The notes under the pieces: generated by a model | Databases searched by the model: none | What the model was told of the DNA's origin: nothing | The model's input: the letters and a program-made list of their open reading frames with translations, nothing else | Shown here: one piece after another, positions 23,501-34,631 of the stretch | Layout: each line of letters starts with the position of its first letter | Position numbering within the stretch: position 1 is the stretch's first letter | Assembly: GCA_963921425.1 (NCBI GenBank) | Contig: OY992836.1 | Coordinates: forward strand, 1,999,825-2,063,824 | Direction: 5' to 3' | Source: Dryas octopetala | Taxonomy: Eukaryota > Streptophyta > Magnoliopsida > Rosales > Rosaceae | Length of the DNA: 64,000 bases | Program-made: the position numbers and the translations under genes

Positions 23501-25796
23501 ACTTATTTCTGAGAGGTCGGTTGCCTTCCAAACGTGTAGGAGTTGTTTCCACGATTTCATCTACTTCACTGGACTCTGGTGTTCCCAAAGCAACCTCCAA
23601 TGTATCTTCTGCAAGGCTAGTTTCGCATACTTCCTCAACCAATGGGTCCAAACTATCAATCCTCAAGCAATCATCCTCCTCCTTTGGATACCTCATTGCA
23701 CCAAAAACATCAAACTCAACTGTTTCACCAAGTACAGACATTGTCAACTTCCCATTACTCACATCAATCTTGGTGTTCGCTGTGGCCATGAACGGTCTTC
23801 CCAATATGATCGGTAGCTCATTCCCTCTAATTGGGGTATCCTCCATTTCAAGAATGATAAAATCAGCGGGCATGATCAAATCTGCAACCCGAACCAGCAC
23901 ATCTTCAACCACACCTTTCGGAACCTTTACTGAACGATCTGCCAATTGAAGAGTAACACTAGTAGGTTTAAGATCTCCTATGCCCAACTGTGCGAAAACT
24001 GAATACGGCATCAAATTTATACTTGCTCCCAAATCCAACAATGCCTTCTCAAACTTGTGATCCCCAACCAAACATGGGATCGTAAAACTGCCAGGGTCTT
24101 TCAACTTTGGTGGCAGCTTCCTTTGCAAAACCGCACTGACTTCTTCGCTCAAACACACCTGCTCATGCTCTTTGAATTTCCTCTTGTGTGTGCACAATTC
24201 CTTCAAAAACTTGGCATACTTAGGAATCTGCTGAATAGCATCAAGCAAAGGAATGTTGATTTCCACTTTCTTAAACATCTCCAAAATTTCCTTAGCTTGC
24301 TCGTCCTTACTCTGCTTCCTTTGACGTTGAGGGAAAGGTAATGGAGCTCTTGGAATAGAAGAAGTGATCTCGGCCTTCTTGCTAGCACGCGTAGCAATGT
24401 GCTTTTCTTGTTTCTTTCTTTCCTCCTCTTCCTCATCCTTAACCTTAACTTTATCCCTCTTGTACTTTTCCACTTGTTCAGGATCTAACATCTCAACTTC
24501 ATCCTCGTAGCCTGCATTATCACCTTGAGTAGTGCCCACTTTGTTGTCAATCACTTTCCCACTTCTCAAAGTAGTGATTGCTTCGGCCTTATCCTGAATT
24601 GGTGCACCCTTTACCACTTTGTCCAAGGTCAAAGTCACTTGTTCCAATTGGGCTTCCAAATTCGAGATAGCTTTAGCTGTGACACTCAACTGCTCCTCAG
24701 TCTTATTCATAAATGTCTTAGTATCATTAGACATCGAAGTTGTACTCTGAGCTAATGCAGCCATCATGTCCTCCAAATAAGTACTTCGCTGCTCCACTGG
24801 GGACTGTACACTCGGTCTAGCTTGAACTCTTTCAACCTCAAAACATGACTCTCCATATGATGGCTTAGCTTCCTGATTTGCCATCAGAACCTGCATCATC
24901 TGCTTAAGCTCAGATATCTCAGCTTCCATAGCTGATTTCTTTTCCACTCTTTTCCGTCTATTCCACTGCTGTGAACTCAATGCCAATGTGTCAAAGAGTG
25001 TCCATGCTTCCTCAAAAGTCTTCTTTTTCAGTGCTCCTCCACATGTCATATCCACCATATTACGATCTTGATCCAACAGACCCTCATAAAAGTACTCAAT
25101 CTGCATCCATCGGGCAAAATTATGGTGCGGACACGAAGTCAGAAGCTCTTGATACCTTTCCCAACTCTCATGAAACACTTCGTCATCTGATTGTGTAAAC
25201 CCTAAGATCTGCTTCCTCATAATGATAGTCTTGCTAACTGGATAGAACCTCAGAAGAAACTTAGATGCCAGTTCCTCCCATGTTGTAATTGAAGCGACCT
25301 GCAAGGAAAACAACCATTGTTTAGCTTTATCTTTAAGAGAGAATGGAAATAACCTTAACTTTCTTTGATCATCGCTCAACCCCCTCAGCTTGCCAATCTC
25401 GCATATTGCATGAAATTCCTTAAGATGCACGTAGGGATCTTCTCCTTCTAACCCATGAAATGATGGAAGAAGTTTGATTGTCCCACTTGAAAGTTCAAAA
25501 TCAGCTTCCACTTGAGAGTAAACAATGCACGTAGGTTGAGCTAGAAGCGTTGGAGACGAATAATAACTCAAAGGTATTCTCATTTGAGATGCATTCGGCT
25601 GCAAGGTCTCCTCGGCCTCCTCTTCTGATTTCTCCTCTTCGTATGCTTCTTCAGATTCACTCCCTCTCGGCGACACAAGAGTTGACCTCATCCTTAACGG
25701 TGTCCAATTGAGTCTCGGCCTGCCCTTGTACGCACCCCACACCTTTTGGCCTTCTGCACGTGAAAGGGGGGTGATCTTCGAATTTGACTCTTCCAT
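20541..25796 (-). CDS. gag-pol: Gag-Pol polyprotein, E2 copy 2 (intact)
   Basis: Encodes the same 1751-aa protein as 10927-16182, residue for residue, with the same ATG position relative to the PBS (25912-25929). Domain order and key residues are as described there. This copy is the one next to the outer 5' LTR (25936-28221), so a transcript from that promoter would read it first; copy 1 could be transcribed from the middle LTR. The lack of any coding difference means the duplication is very recent, has been homogenised, or is an assembly artefact. Confidence 0.96.
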   Translation of the reverse strand: MEESNSKITPLSRAEGQKVWGAYKGRPRLNWTPLRMRSTLVSPRGSESEEAYEEEKSEEEAEETLQPNASQMRIPLSYYSSPTLLAQPTCIVYSQVEADFELSSGTIKLLPSFHGLEGEDPYVHLKEFHAICEIGKLRGLSDDQRKLRLFPFSLKDKAKQWLFSLQVASITTWEELASKFLLRFYPVSKTIIMRKQILGFTQSDDEVFHESWERYQELLTSCPHHNFARWMQIEYFYEGLLDQDRNMVDMTCGGALKKKTFEEAWTLFDTLALSSQQWNRRKRVEKKSAMEAEISELKQMMQVLMANQEAKPSYGESCFEVERVQARPSVQSPVEQRSTYLEDMMAALAQSTTSMSNDTKTFMNKTEEQLSVTAKAISNLEAQLEQVTLTLDKVVKGAPIQDKAEAITTLRSGKVIDNKVGTTQGDNAGYEDEVEMLDPEQVEKYKRDKVKVKDEEEEERKKQEKHIATRASKKAEITSSIPRAPLPFPQRQRKQSKDEQAKEILEMFKKVEINIPLLDAIQQIPKYAKFLKELCTHKRKFKEHEQVCLSEEVSAVLQRKLPPKLKDPGSFTIPCLVGDHKFEKALLDLGASINLMPYSVFAQLGIGDLKPTSVTLQLADRSVKVPKGVVEDVLVRVADLIMPADFIILEMEDTPIRGNELPIILGRPFMATANTKIDVSNGKLTMSVLGETVEFDVFGAMRYPKEEDDCLRIDSLDPLVEEVCETSLAEDTLEVALGTPESSEVDEIVETTPTRLEGNRPLRNKWFNQFEMLVPTNQKTLPSIEQAPKLELKPLPEHLKYAFLGENETLPVIIAANLSASEEERLLRILKENRLALGWTIADIKGISPTVCMHRILLEEESKPTRDAQRRLNPTLKEVVRNEVIKLLDVGIIYPISDSKWVSPVQVVLKKSGITVVKNEHNELVPQRTQTGWRVCIDYRKLNTATRKDHFPLPFIDQMLERLAGHSHYCFLDGYSGYNQIAIAPEDQEKTTFTCPFGTFAYRRMPFGLCNAPATFQRCMMSIFSDMVERIIEVFMDDFSVFGSSFDACLDNLSLVLKRCQEANLVLNWEKCHFMVQQGIVLGHVISKEGIQVDKAKIDVIQRLPPPSSVKEVRSFLGHAGFYRRFIKDFSKISRPLCTLLQKEVNFEFNEDCLVAFNKLKKLLTSAPIIMPPDWNLPFELMCDASDYAVGAVLGQRVDKLPHVIYYASRTLNDAQLNYSTTEKELLAVIFALEKFRSYLIGSKIIIYTDHAALKYLLNKKDAKPRLIRWTLLLQEFDIEIKDKKGCENVVADHLSRLVNEEQSEEDTLSLRESFPDEQLFAILTTPWYADIANYLASGVLPNDLTHYQRKKFLHDVRQYVWDDPYLFKYGSDQLIRRCVPEMEQRNVIEMCHSKECGGHGGGTKTAYKILQAGFFWPTIFHDCHQFYLTCDRCQKMGNISTRDQMPLNFMLEVEIFDVWGIDFMGPFPSSFGYEYILVGVDYVSKWVEAVACRTNDARVVLNFLKTNIFARFGTPRAIISDGGSHFCNKLFEAVMKKYGIRHKVATPYHPQTSGQVEISNREIKFILERTVLANRKDWSTKLNDALWAYRTAYKTPIGMSPFRLIYGKACHLPVELEHKAYWAIKKFNFDIHAAGEKRKLQLSELEEIRHFAYENAKLYKERTKRYHDKKLRPREFFVGGKVLLYDTRLRLFPGKLRSRWTGPYEVIRVFPYGTVEIKNPKNGNTFKVNGHRVKPFLEPDFELNQEKIDF

Positions 25797-25911
25797 TGTA
25801 CCTTAGAAATAAGAGAAATCAGCAAGAACCAATAATGAAAACAGAAAATAAAACCTAACTAAAATGACTTAACTAAAGTTAATTAAACTAGCAATCAACA
25901 CAAATAACAAT

Positions 25912-25929
25912 TCCCCGGCAACGGCGCCA
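25912..25929 (-). other. PBS of E2 copy 2, tRNA-Asp
   Basis: Identical to 16298-16315: an 18-nt match to the tRNA-Asp 3' end, adjoining the outer 5' LTR. Confidence 0.92.
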
Positions 25930-25935
25930 AAAACT

Positions 25936-28221
25936 TGTTGTATGTTTTCCTAGAGCAAATTAAATAACTTTTTATGAGCTCTAGGTTAACTCGCAAGTGC
26001 ACGAATCGCGGAGTAGCAAAGCTTACAAATACGAGGTCGATCCCACAGGGAATTGTACTAGTGTTATGACCACTAACTTAATTAAATTCGATTAAATCAA
26101 CTCTAACTCACACACGCAAATGAGGGGTTTTGATTGGTTTTTGAGACTAGATAAACTAACAGATAAATGACAAAACTTTAAAATAACAACTGAATGAATT
26201 TGGATAAAACAATAATAAAGAAACACTAGGGGTCAGAATCCACCACTAGCATACCATTCACTCTACTATGGATATTAACAATCAATATATAAACATGTCA
26301 ACAAAGTTCGTCTACTAAAAGGTTTGGCTAGTTACTTTTAGCAATTACTCCCCTTACTGTGCATAAACTAAGAGCTTCTTGGGCCTTCCTTAGCCAGTTA
26401 ACTTGCATGTTCCCTAGTGCTAAGCTAAGGCAGCTGTTACCCATGCAAGAGTCATTACGATCTGTGAGAGTGACAAACACATAGCGCATAGCTCCAAATT
26501 AATGTACCCTATGTCCTCTATGATCCCTTTTCTCATGAATATTATCTTAGGATATCCACTTGTTGCCTATTGAAACTATCATCCTTTCGAGCTTATTTAG
26601 TTTCACAACAAATATCTAGATGCATGCAACCTAAGGTGATCAGTCAAAGATGCGAAACAAATAGATTCAATTTAAACAGAAATCCAAGATTTGTCAACAT
26701 GTAAATAATTAAAAATCAATAATCCATAGTGAGAGTAAGCAGCATCGCTAGGGCTTCATCCTAGCCCTAGCCCAATATTCAGTTACACATAATTAAAACC
26801 ATAAATAAATAAAGCATAATTAAGACAATGAAAATAAAAGGAAGGGAGGAAGAAATCAAGCCACGGATGACGAGGTGGAGGCGGCTCCACCCTTGGACGG
26901 TGTGGCTGCAAGGTGGCGGCGTGATGGGCTGCTGCTCGGCCTTGGGCTCCACGGCAAGGAGGCTGAGGTGCTCGGCAAGGTGGCAGCAAGGTGGTGATGC
27001 GTGGCTGAATGTGGTGGCTGTGGCTCGGCTTCCTTCTCCGTCTTCAACTCAGCGCAAAAATAGAAGGCACACAAACAAAGGTGGCTGGTAGGTTTCGGCC
27101 ACAAAAGAAAAGAAGAAGAATAAAAAGGAAGGGATAGAAGGTGGCTGCGGCATAAGAAAAATAAAGAAAGAGATGGTGGCTGCTAGGGTTTGCTTCAGAA
27201 AAATAAAAGAAAGAGAAGGAGGCTAGCTAGAGTTTCTGAAAATTAAAGAGGAGAGAAGAGAACTTCAGAACAGAACCCCTTTTCTGATTTTTAGAGATAT
27301 ATTTATAGAGGGAAGTGGGGCTGAGATTTCTCTTTCTCTTCAATGTGGGATAAGTGCATTCCTTGCACACCAAGGCTTATAATTTTCGGCCAAGCATGGG
27401 CCTTGGGCTGATTTGGGCTCTTTTTGGGCGTAACTCCTTTTTCAGCTCGCGGAACTGCTGCGCTACCTCCACTAAAATGGCCATATCTTGAGCTAGAAAA
27501 CTCGGAATCGAAATCCGTAAAATTCCCTGCGAAGCTAACATCCGTAGCTTTCCAACCATATATGGCATGACATCTGATTCGATCTGTAGAAATACAGAAT
27601 CACTGTCGAAATTTAGTGTCTAGTTTCCAGGGTTTTGACTTTTTCTTCAACTAGGACTCCTTGTGATCTTTGACTGAATCTTGTGAGATTTTTCTTGAGC
27701 ATGAAGGATTCCTTTCATTTGGGCCTTGGATCAGCTGAGTGGGTGCGAATTCCTTGGGCTTGCAGACTCTTGGATAACACAACTTGGGCTTCCACCATTT
27801 GGGCTAGCAATAGGCGTATGGCCTTGGTCCTTTGGGCTAGGGTTATGTGCATGGCCCATAGTGCATGGGCTGCATGGGTGGTCCATGTCATGAGATGATG
27901 TGGCACGGTTGACCATTGACTTTGACCTTTGACTTTGACCAAAAGTTAACCTTGACCAAAAAGATTCCCCAAAAGATTCTGTCTAAGATTCTTCAAAGAT
28001 TCCTTCCAGATTCCAGATCCTTCTAGAATATTCCCTCAAGATTCTTTTTCTCATTTTTTCCATTTTTAGCTCAAAATAGCTTCATTTAGCTTCTTTCTCC
28101 ATCATTGCTTCATTTAACCTGCAAAACACTAAAACAAACTAACAAGACCTAAAATATCGAGTTCTTGCACTCTAGGTTAGGGAATTAATATCATAAAATG
28201 ATGCAAATTGGACACTCAACA
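25936..28221 (-). repeat. E2 5' LTR (LTR 3)
   Basis: 2286 bp, outermost promoter-bearing LTR of the tandem; TATA at 27300-27307. Its private difference is T at 27947 (C at 8719 and 18333). It is followed directly by TSD GGTAA (28222-28226) and the rest of E1. Confidence 0.97.
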
Positions 28222-28226
28222 GGTAA

Positions 28227-29237
28227 ACGGGTAGAGGAGTGAAACTCCCCCAAACTTAGGGTTTGGTATAAGGGTAAACAAAGAAAAGGTCATTTGGCTC
28301 AAAATGTTTGACTAGGGTTATAACATAGGGTAGACTTTAGGCTATGGGTTAAAAACAAACAAGGCCTAATATCATCTCCTAAGATTTATGTAGTTATATT
28401 CATGCTTTGTATAGAATAAGAGAGAAGTTCTAGCTCTTTGATTCACAATTATATTCCAAGTACTTAATCAAAAGAAAGAATAATGAGATCACAACGACTT
28501 TATATGACAAGAAAATATTAGAGTAATGTTAACACTCAAGAATTGAAGTACATGGCTCAAAAGCTCACTTAGGTCATACAAGTCTACTCTATTAAGTATA
28601 TGCATCTCTAGACATGCAAGTCATCACTTAAGCTCATGAAAACAAGGCCACAAGTCCATAGAGTTGTAGAGCATGTTACGAAACAATACTAGATAAAGAA
28701 GAATACATACTATATATACAAGCTAGACATGCTCAAAATAACCATACATAATGAAATCAATTAGTTGGGGACTCAAGACTTAAAACAAACAAAAAGACTC
28801 AAAAACACTGTTGCATGCTTCTAAAGATTCGAATCCATCACTACGGTGAATGAAATCTTAAGAACAGATGCATTTTAATGTGGGTTTGATACCCTTAATT
28901 TATAACAAAAGTAAATTTTTTTTTTTTTTTTTTTTTTACACACTAAAAACGAAAAATGCGTTGCATTCCCCACCCCCAAACTTAAAAGAAACATTGTCCT
29001 CAATGTTTAAATGAATGACAAATGTAATGCACAATGTAATGAAAAGAGGAAGAGAAAAACATCAAATAAAACAAAACTAATGAACGGAGCAAAGAGAGGG
29101 TGGAAACGTACCTTGGCTGATGTGAAAATGGCTTGCCCACGCATATGTACGAAATCACCTCCTCGTCGTCATCCATCCCTTGGGTTGCCTCCCAAGAAGC
29201 GCTAAGTTTCACGTCTTCAGCCAGACCTAGTCTTGTA
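28227..29237 (-). other. E1 3' noncoding region, gene-proximal part
   Basis: Continuation of 5844-6707 across E2. It holds PPT-like tracts at 28245-28259 and 28968-28984, the CATTG hairpin at 28989-29008, the post-stop hairpin at 29179-29196 and a T-run near 28917-28937. No ORF of substance. Confidence 0.88.
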
Positions 29238-32200
29238 CTAGAAATCAATTTTTTCTTGGTTCAGCTCAAAATCAGGTTCAAGGAAAGGCTTCACACGATG
29301 ACCGTTAACCTTAAATGTGTTCCCATTCTTCGGATTCTTGAGTTCAACTGTACCATAGGGAAACACTCGAACCACCTCATAAGGTCCAGTCCATCTCGAA
29401 CGCAACTTGCCTGGGAAGAGACGTAATCTTGTATCATATAACAACACCTTCCCGCCAACAAAGAATTCTCTTGGACGTAGCTTCTTATCATGGTACCTCT
29501 TGGTCCTTTCCTTGTACAACTTAGCATTCTCATATGCGAAATGTCGTATTTCTTCCAGCTCACTCAGTTGCAACTTTCTTTTCTCACCAGCGGCATGAAT
29601 ATCAAAATTGAACTTCTTAATTGCCCAATACGCCTTATGCTCAAGCTCAACTGGTAAATGACAAGCTTTCCCATAGATCAGTCGAAACGGAGACATTCCA
29701 ATGGGCGTCTTGTAAGCGGTGCGATAAGCCCACAATGCATCATTAAGCTTAGTAGACCAATCCTTCCTATTGGCGAGCACCGTTCTTTCCAAAATGAACT
29801 TAATCTCACGATTCGAAATTTCCACTTGCCCACTCGTCTGAGGATGGTAAGGAGTAGCCACTTTATGCCTTATTTCATATTTCTTCATCACGGCCTCAAA
29901 CAGCTTATTGCAAAAATGCGATCCCCCATCACTAATGATTGCTCTCGGGGTACCAAATCGTGCAAAGATATTAGTCTTAAGGAAATTCAAGACCACTCGA
30001 GCATCATTAGTCCTACAAGCGACAGCTTCCACCCACTTAGACACATAATCAACTCCTACCAGAATGTACTCATATCCAAAAGAAGATGGAAATGGTCCCA
30101 TGAAATCTATACCCCAAACATCAAAGATCTCAACTTCCAACTTAAAGTTCAGCGGCATCTGATCACGAGCAGAAATATTTCCCATCTTCTGATATCTGTC
30201 ACATGTGAGATAAAACTGATGACAATCATGAAAGATAGTGGGCCAAAAGAAACCTGCTTGAAGAATCTTGTAAGCGGTCTTAGTCCCTCCACCATGGCCT
30301 CCACATTCTTTAGAATGACACATCTCAATGATATTCCTCTGCTCCAATTCCGATACACATCGTCTTATCAACTGATCTGACCCATATTTGAACAAATAAG
30401 GATCATCCCACACATACTGTCTGACATCATGCAAAAACTTCTTCCTTTGGTAGTGTGTCAGATCATTGGGCAACACTCCACTTGCTAAATAATTTGCTAT
30501 GTCAGCATACCATGGAGTAGTCAAGATGGCAAAAAGCTGCTCGTCCGGGAATGACTCTCGTAATGGAAGTGTATCCTCTTCAGATTGTTCCTCATTGATG
30601 AGTCTACTCAAATGGTCTGCTACCACATTTTCATAACCTTTCTTGTCTTTGATCTCAATATCAAATTCCTGTAGCAACAAAGTCCATCTAATCAACCTTG
30701 GCTTGGCATCTTTCTTATTCAGCAGATACTTGAGAGCGACATGATCCGTGTAGATGGTGATCTTAGACTCAATCAAATAACTTCTAAATTTCTCCAAGGA
30801 AAAGATCACAGCAAGCAACTCCTTCTCTGTAGTAGAATAGTTCAACTGTGCATCATTCAGAGTCCTGCTTGCATAATAGATCACATGTGGCAGCTTATCA
30901 ACTCTCTGACCCAAAACAGCTCCAACAGCATAGTCACTTGCATCACACATAAGCTCAAACGGCAAGTTCCAATCGGGTGGCATAATGATCGGAGCGGAGG
31001 TGAGTAGCTTCTTCAACTTGTTAAATGCAACCAAGCAATCCTCATTAAACTCGAAATTCACCTCTTTTTGCAATAAGGTGCACAAAGGCCTAGAAATCTT
31101 AGAAAAGTCCTTAATGAACCTCCTATAGAACCCAGCATGGCCTAGGAAACTTCTTACTTCTTTAACACTCGATGGAGGCGGCAATCTTTGTATCACATCA
31201 ATCTTAGCTTTATCAACTTGTATGCCCTCCTTTGAAATCACATGACCCAATACTATCCCTTGTTGGACCATGAAGTGACATTTCTCCCAATTAAGCACTA
31301 GATTGGCTTCTTGACATCTTTTCAGAACTAAAGACAAGTTATCCAGACATGCATCAAAAGACGAACCAAAAACAGAAAAATCATCCATAAATACCTCAAT
31401 GATTCGTTCCACCATGTCAGAGAAATAGACATCATGCATCTCTGAAACGTTGCAGGCGCATTGCACAATCCGAATGGCATCCTTCTATAAGCAAACGTAC
31501 CAAATGGACATGTGAAAGTGGTCTTCTCTTGATCCTCGGGTGCAATAGCAATCTGATTGTACCCACTGTACCCATCCAAAAAACAATAGTGACTATGGCC
31601 GGCCAACCTTTCCAACATCTGGTCAATAAATGGCAAAGGAAAATGATCCTTTCTTGTCGCGGTGTTCAGCTTCCGATAGTCAATACACACACGCCAACCG
31701 GTTTGTGTCCTTTGGGGAACCAACTCATTATGCTCATTCTTCACCACAGTAATACTACTTTTCTTCGGCACCACTTGAACAGGACTAACCCACTTCGAAT
31801 CACTGATAGGATAAATAATACCAACATCCAACAATTTGATTACCTCATTACGCACAACTTCCTTCAGAGTTGGATTCAGTCTTCTTTGGGCATCACGAGT
31901 AGGCCTAGATTCCTCCTCAAGTAGAATTCTGTGCATACACACTGTGGGTGAGATCCCCTTGATATCGGCTATGGTCCATCCCAATGCTAACCGATTTTCC
32001 TTCAGAATTCTCAAGAGTCTTTCTTCCTCGCTTGCACTCAAATTAGCTGCAATAATCACAGGCAAGGTCTCATTCTCTCCCAAAAATGCATATTTCAAGT
32101 GCTCAGGTAACGGTTTCAGCTCCAATTTAGGTGCTTGCTCAATAGAGGGAAGCGTCTTTTGATTAGTAGGCACTAACATTTCAAACTGGTTGAACCACTT

Positions 32201-34492
32201 ATTTCTGAGAGGTCGGGTGCCTTCCAAACGTGTAGGAGTTGTTTCCACGTTTTCTTCCAACTCACTAGACTCGAGTGCTCCCAAAGCAACCTCCAATGTA
32301 TCTTCTGCAAGATTAGTTTCGCCCACTTCCTCAACTAATGGGTCCAAGCTATCAATCCTCAAGCAATCATCCTCCTCCTTTGGATACCTCATTGCACCAA
32401 AAACATCAAACTCAACTGTTTCACCAAGAACAGACATTATCAACTTCCCATTACTTACATCAATCTTGGTGTTCGCTGTGGCCATGAACGGTCTTCCCAA
32501 TATGATCGGTAGCTCATTCCCTCTAATTGGGGTATCCTCCATTTCAAGAATGATAAAATCAGCGGGCATGATCAAATCTGCTACCCGAACCAGCACATCT
32601 TCAACCACACCTTTCGGAATCTTTACTGAACGATCTGCCAATTGAAGAGTAACACTAGTAGGTTTAAGATCTCCTATGCCCAACTGTGCGAAAACTGAAT
32701 ATGGCATCAAATTAATACTTGCTCCCAAATCCAGCAATGCCTTCTCAAACTTATGATTCCCCACCAAACATGGAATTGTGAAACTGCCAGGATCCTTCAA
32801 CTTTGGTGGCAGCTTTCTCTGCAAAACAGCACTCACTTCTTCACTTAGACACACCTGCTCATGTTCTTTGAATTTCCTCTTGTGTGTGCACAATTCCTTC
32901 AAGAACTTGGCATACTTAGGAATTTGCTGAATAGCATCAAGCAAAGGAATGTTGATTTCCACTTTCTTAAACATCTCCAAAATTTCCTTAGCTTGCTCAT
33001 CCTTATTTTTCTTCCATTGACGTTGAGGGAAAGGCAACGGAGCTCTTGGAATAGAAGAAGTGATCTCGGCCTTCTTGCTAACACGCGTAGCAATGTGCTT
33101 TTCTTGTTTCTTTCTTTCCTCCTCTTCTTCATCCTTAACCTTAACTTTATCCCTCTTGTACTTTTCCACTTGTTCAGGCTCTAATATCTCAACTTCATCC
33201 TCATTGCCTGCATTATCATCTTGAGTAGTGCCCACTTTGTTGTCAATCACTTTCCCACTTCTCAAAGTAGTGATTGCTTCTGCCCTATCCTGAATTGGTG
33301 CACCCTTTACCACTTTGTCCAAGGTCAAAGTCACTTGTTCCAATTGGGCCTCCAAATTCGAGATAGCTTTAGCTGTGACACTCAACTGCTCCTCAGTCTT
33401 ATTCATAAATGTCTTAGTATCATTAGACATCGAAGTTGTACTCTGAGCTAATGCAGCCATCATGTCCTCCAAATAAGTACTTCGCTGCTCAACAGGGGAC
33501 TGTACACTCGGTCTAGCTTGAACTCTTTCAACCTCGAAACATGACTCTCCATGTGATGGCCTAGCTTCCTGATTTGCCATCAGAACCTGCATCATCTGCT
33601 TAAGCTCAGATATCTCAGCTTCCATAGCTGATTTCTTTTCCACTCTTTTTCGTCTATTCCACTGCTGTGAACTCAATGCCAATGTGTCAAAGAGTGTCCA
33701 TGCTTCCTCAAAAGTCTTCTTTTTCAGTGCTCCTCCACATGTCATATCCACCATATTACGATCTTGATCCAACAGACCCTCATAAAAATACTCAATCTGC
33801 ATCCACGGGGCAAGATTATGGTGCGGACACGAAGTCAGAAGCTCTTGATACCTTTCCCAACTCTCATAAAACACTTCATCCTCTGATTGTGTAAACCCTA
33901 AGATCTGCTTCCTCATGATGATAGTCTTGCTAACTGGATAAAACCTCAGAAGAAACTTAGATGCCAGTTCCTCCCATGTTGTAATTGAAGCGACCTGCAA
34001 GGAAAACAACCACTGTTTAGCTTTATCTTTAAGAGAGAATGGAAATAACCTTAACTTCCTTTGATCATCGCTCAACCCCCTCAGCTTGCCAATCTCGCAT
34101 ATCGCATGAAATTCCTTGATATGCACGTAGGGATCCTCTCCTTCTAACCCATGAAATGATGGAAGAAGTTTGATTGTCCCACTTGAAAGTTCAAAATCAG
34201 CTTCCACTTGAGAGTAAGCAATGCACGTTGGTTGAGCTAGAAGTGTTGGAGACGAATAATCACTCAAAGGTATACTCATCTGAGATGCATTCGGCTGCAA
34301 GGTCTCCTCGGCCTCCTCTTCTGATTTCTCCTCTTCGTATGCTTCTTCAGATTCACTCCCTCTCGGCGACACAAGAGTTGACCTCATCCTTAACGGTGTC
34401 CAATTGAGTCTCGGCCTTCCCTTGTACGCACTCAACACCTTTTGGCCTTCTACGCGTGAAAGAGGAGTGATCTTCGAATTTAATTCTTCCAT
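29238..34492 (-). pseudogene. gag-pol: E1 gag-pol, frameshifted in RT
   Basis: Homologue of the E2 gene, 5255 nt against 5256: one base is missing in an A-run at about 31423-31425 (three A where E2 has four). The frame breaks in RT just upstream of the FMDD motif, leaving a 1054-codon 5' part (34492-31328) and a 742-codon 3' frame (31466-29238). A second lesion is in the integrase zinc finger, where CDRC is CDRY. Protease is D-L-G-A as in E2. Many other scattered substitutions separate it from E2, so the two are different lineages within the family. It cannot make full Pol by itself, yet its LTRs are nearly identical, which suggests it moved using proteins supplied in trans or broke very recently. 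Confidence 0.95.
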
Positions 34493-34607
34493 TGTACCTT
34501 AGAAACAAAAGAAATCAGTGAGAACCAAAAATAAAAACCGAAAATAAAACCTAACTAAAATGACTTAACTAAAGTTAATTAAACTAGCAATCAACACAAA
34601 TAACAAT

Positions 34608-34625
34608 TCCCCGGCAACGGCGCCA
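34608..34625 (-). other. PBS of E1, tRNA-Asp
   Basis: Perfect 18-nt complement to the 3' end of tRNA-Asp on the minus strand, six bases from the 5' LTR. Confidence 0.92.
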
Positions 34626-34631
34626 AAAACT

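Larger units (their letters stand above)
6708..28221 (-). mobile_element. E2: tandem family-A retrotransposon (LTR-int-LTR-int-LTR)
   Basis: Three LTRs of 2286 bp (6708-8993, 16322-18607, 25936-28221) separated by two 7328-bp internal regions, an exact period of 9614 bp. Only the outer ends have a TSD (GGTAA, 6703-6707 and 28222-28226); the middle LTR joins directly to PPT on one side and PBS on the other. Both internal regions encode the same 1751-aa protein and even share a 29-T run of equal length (9733-9761 and 19347-19375). This is one insertion that became a tandem, by unequal LTR recombination or insertion of a multimer; an assembly duplication is the alternative. Confidence 0.93.

Noticed and set aside
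6708-28221. Two independent adjacent insertions of E2
   Set aside because: The units share the middle LTR, there is no TSD at the internal borders, and a single TSD pair encloses the whole.
29658-30380. 240-codon + ORF in E1
   Set aside because: Antisense to the integrase region of the E1 pol; open by chance and not open in E2.
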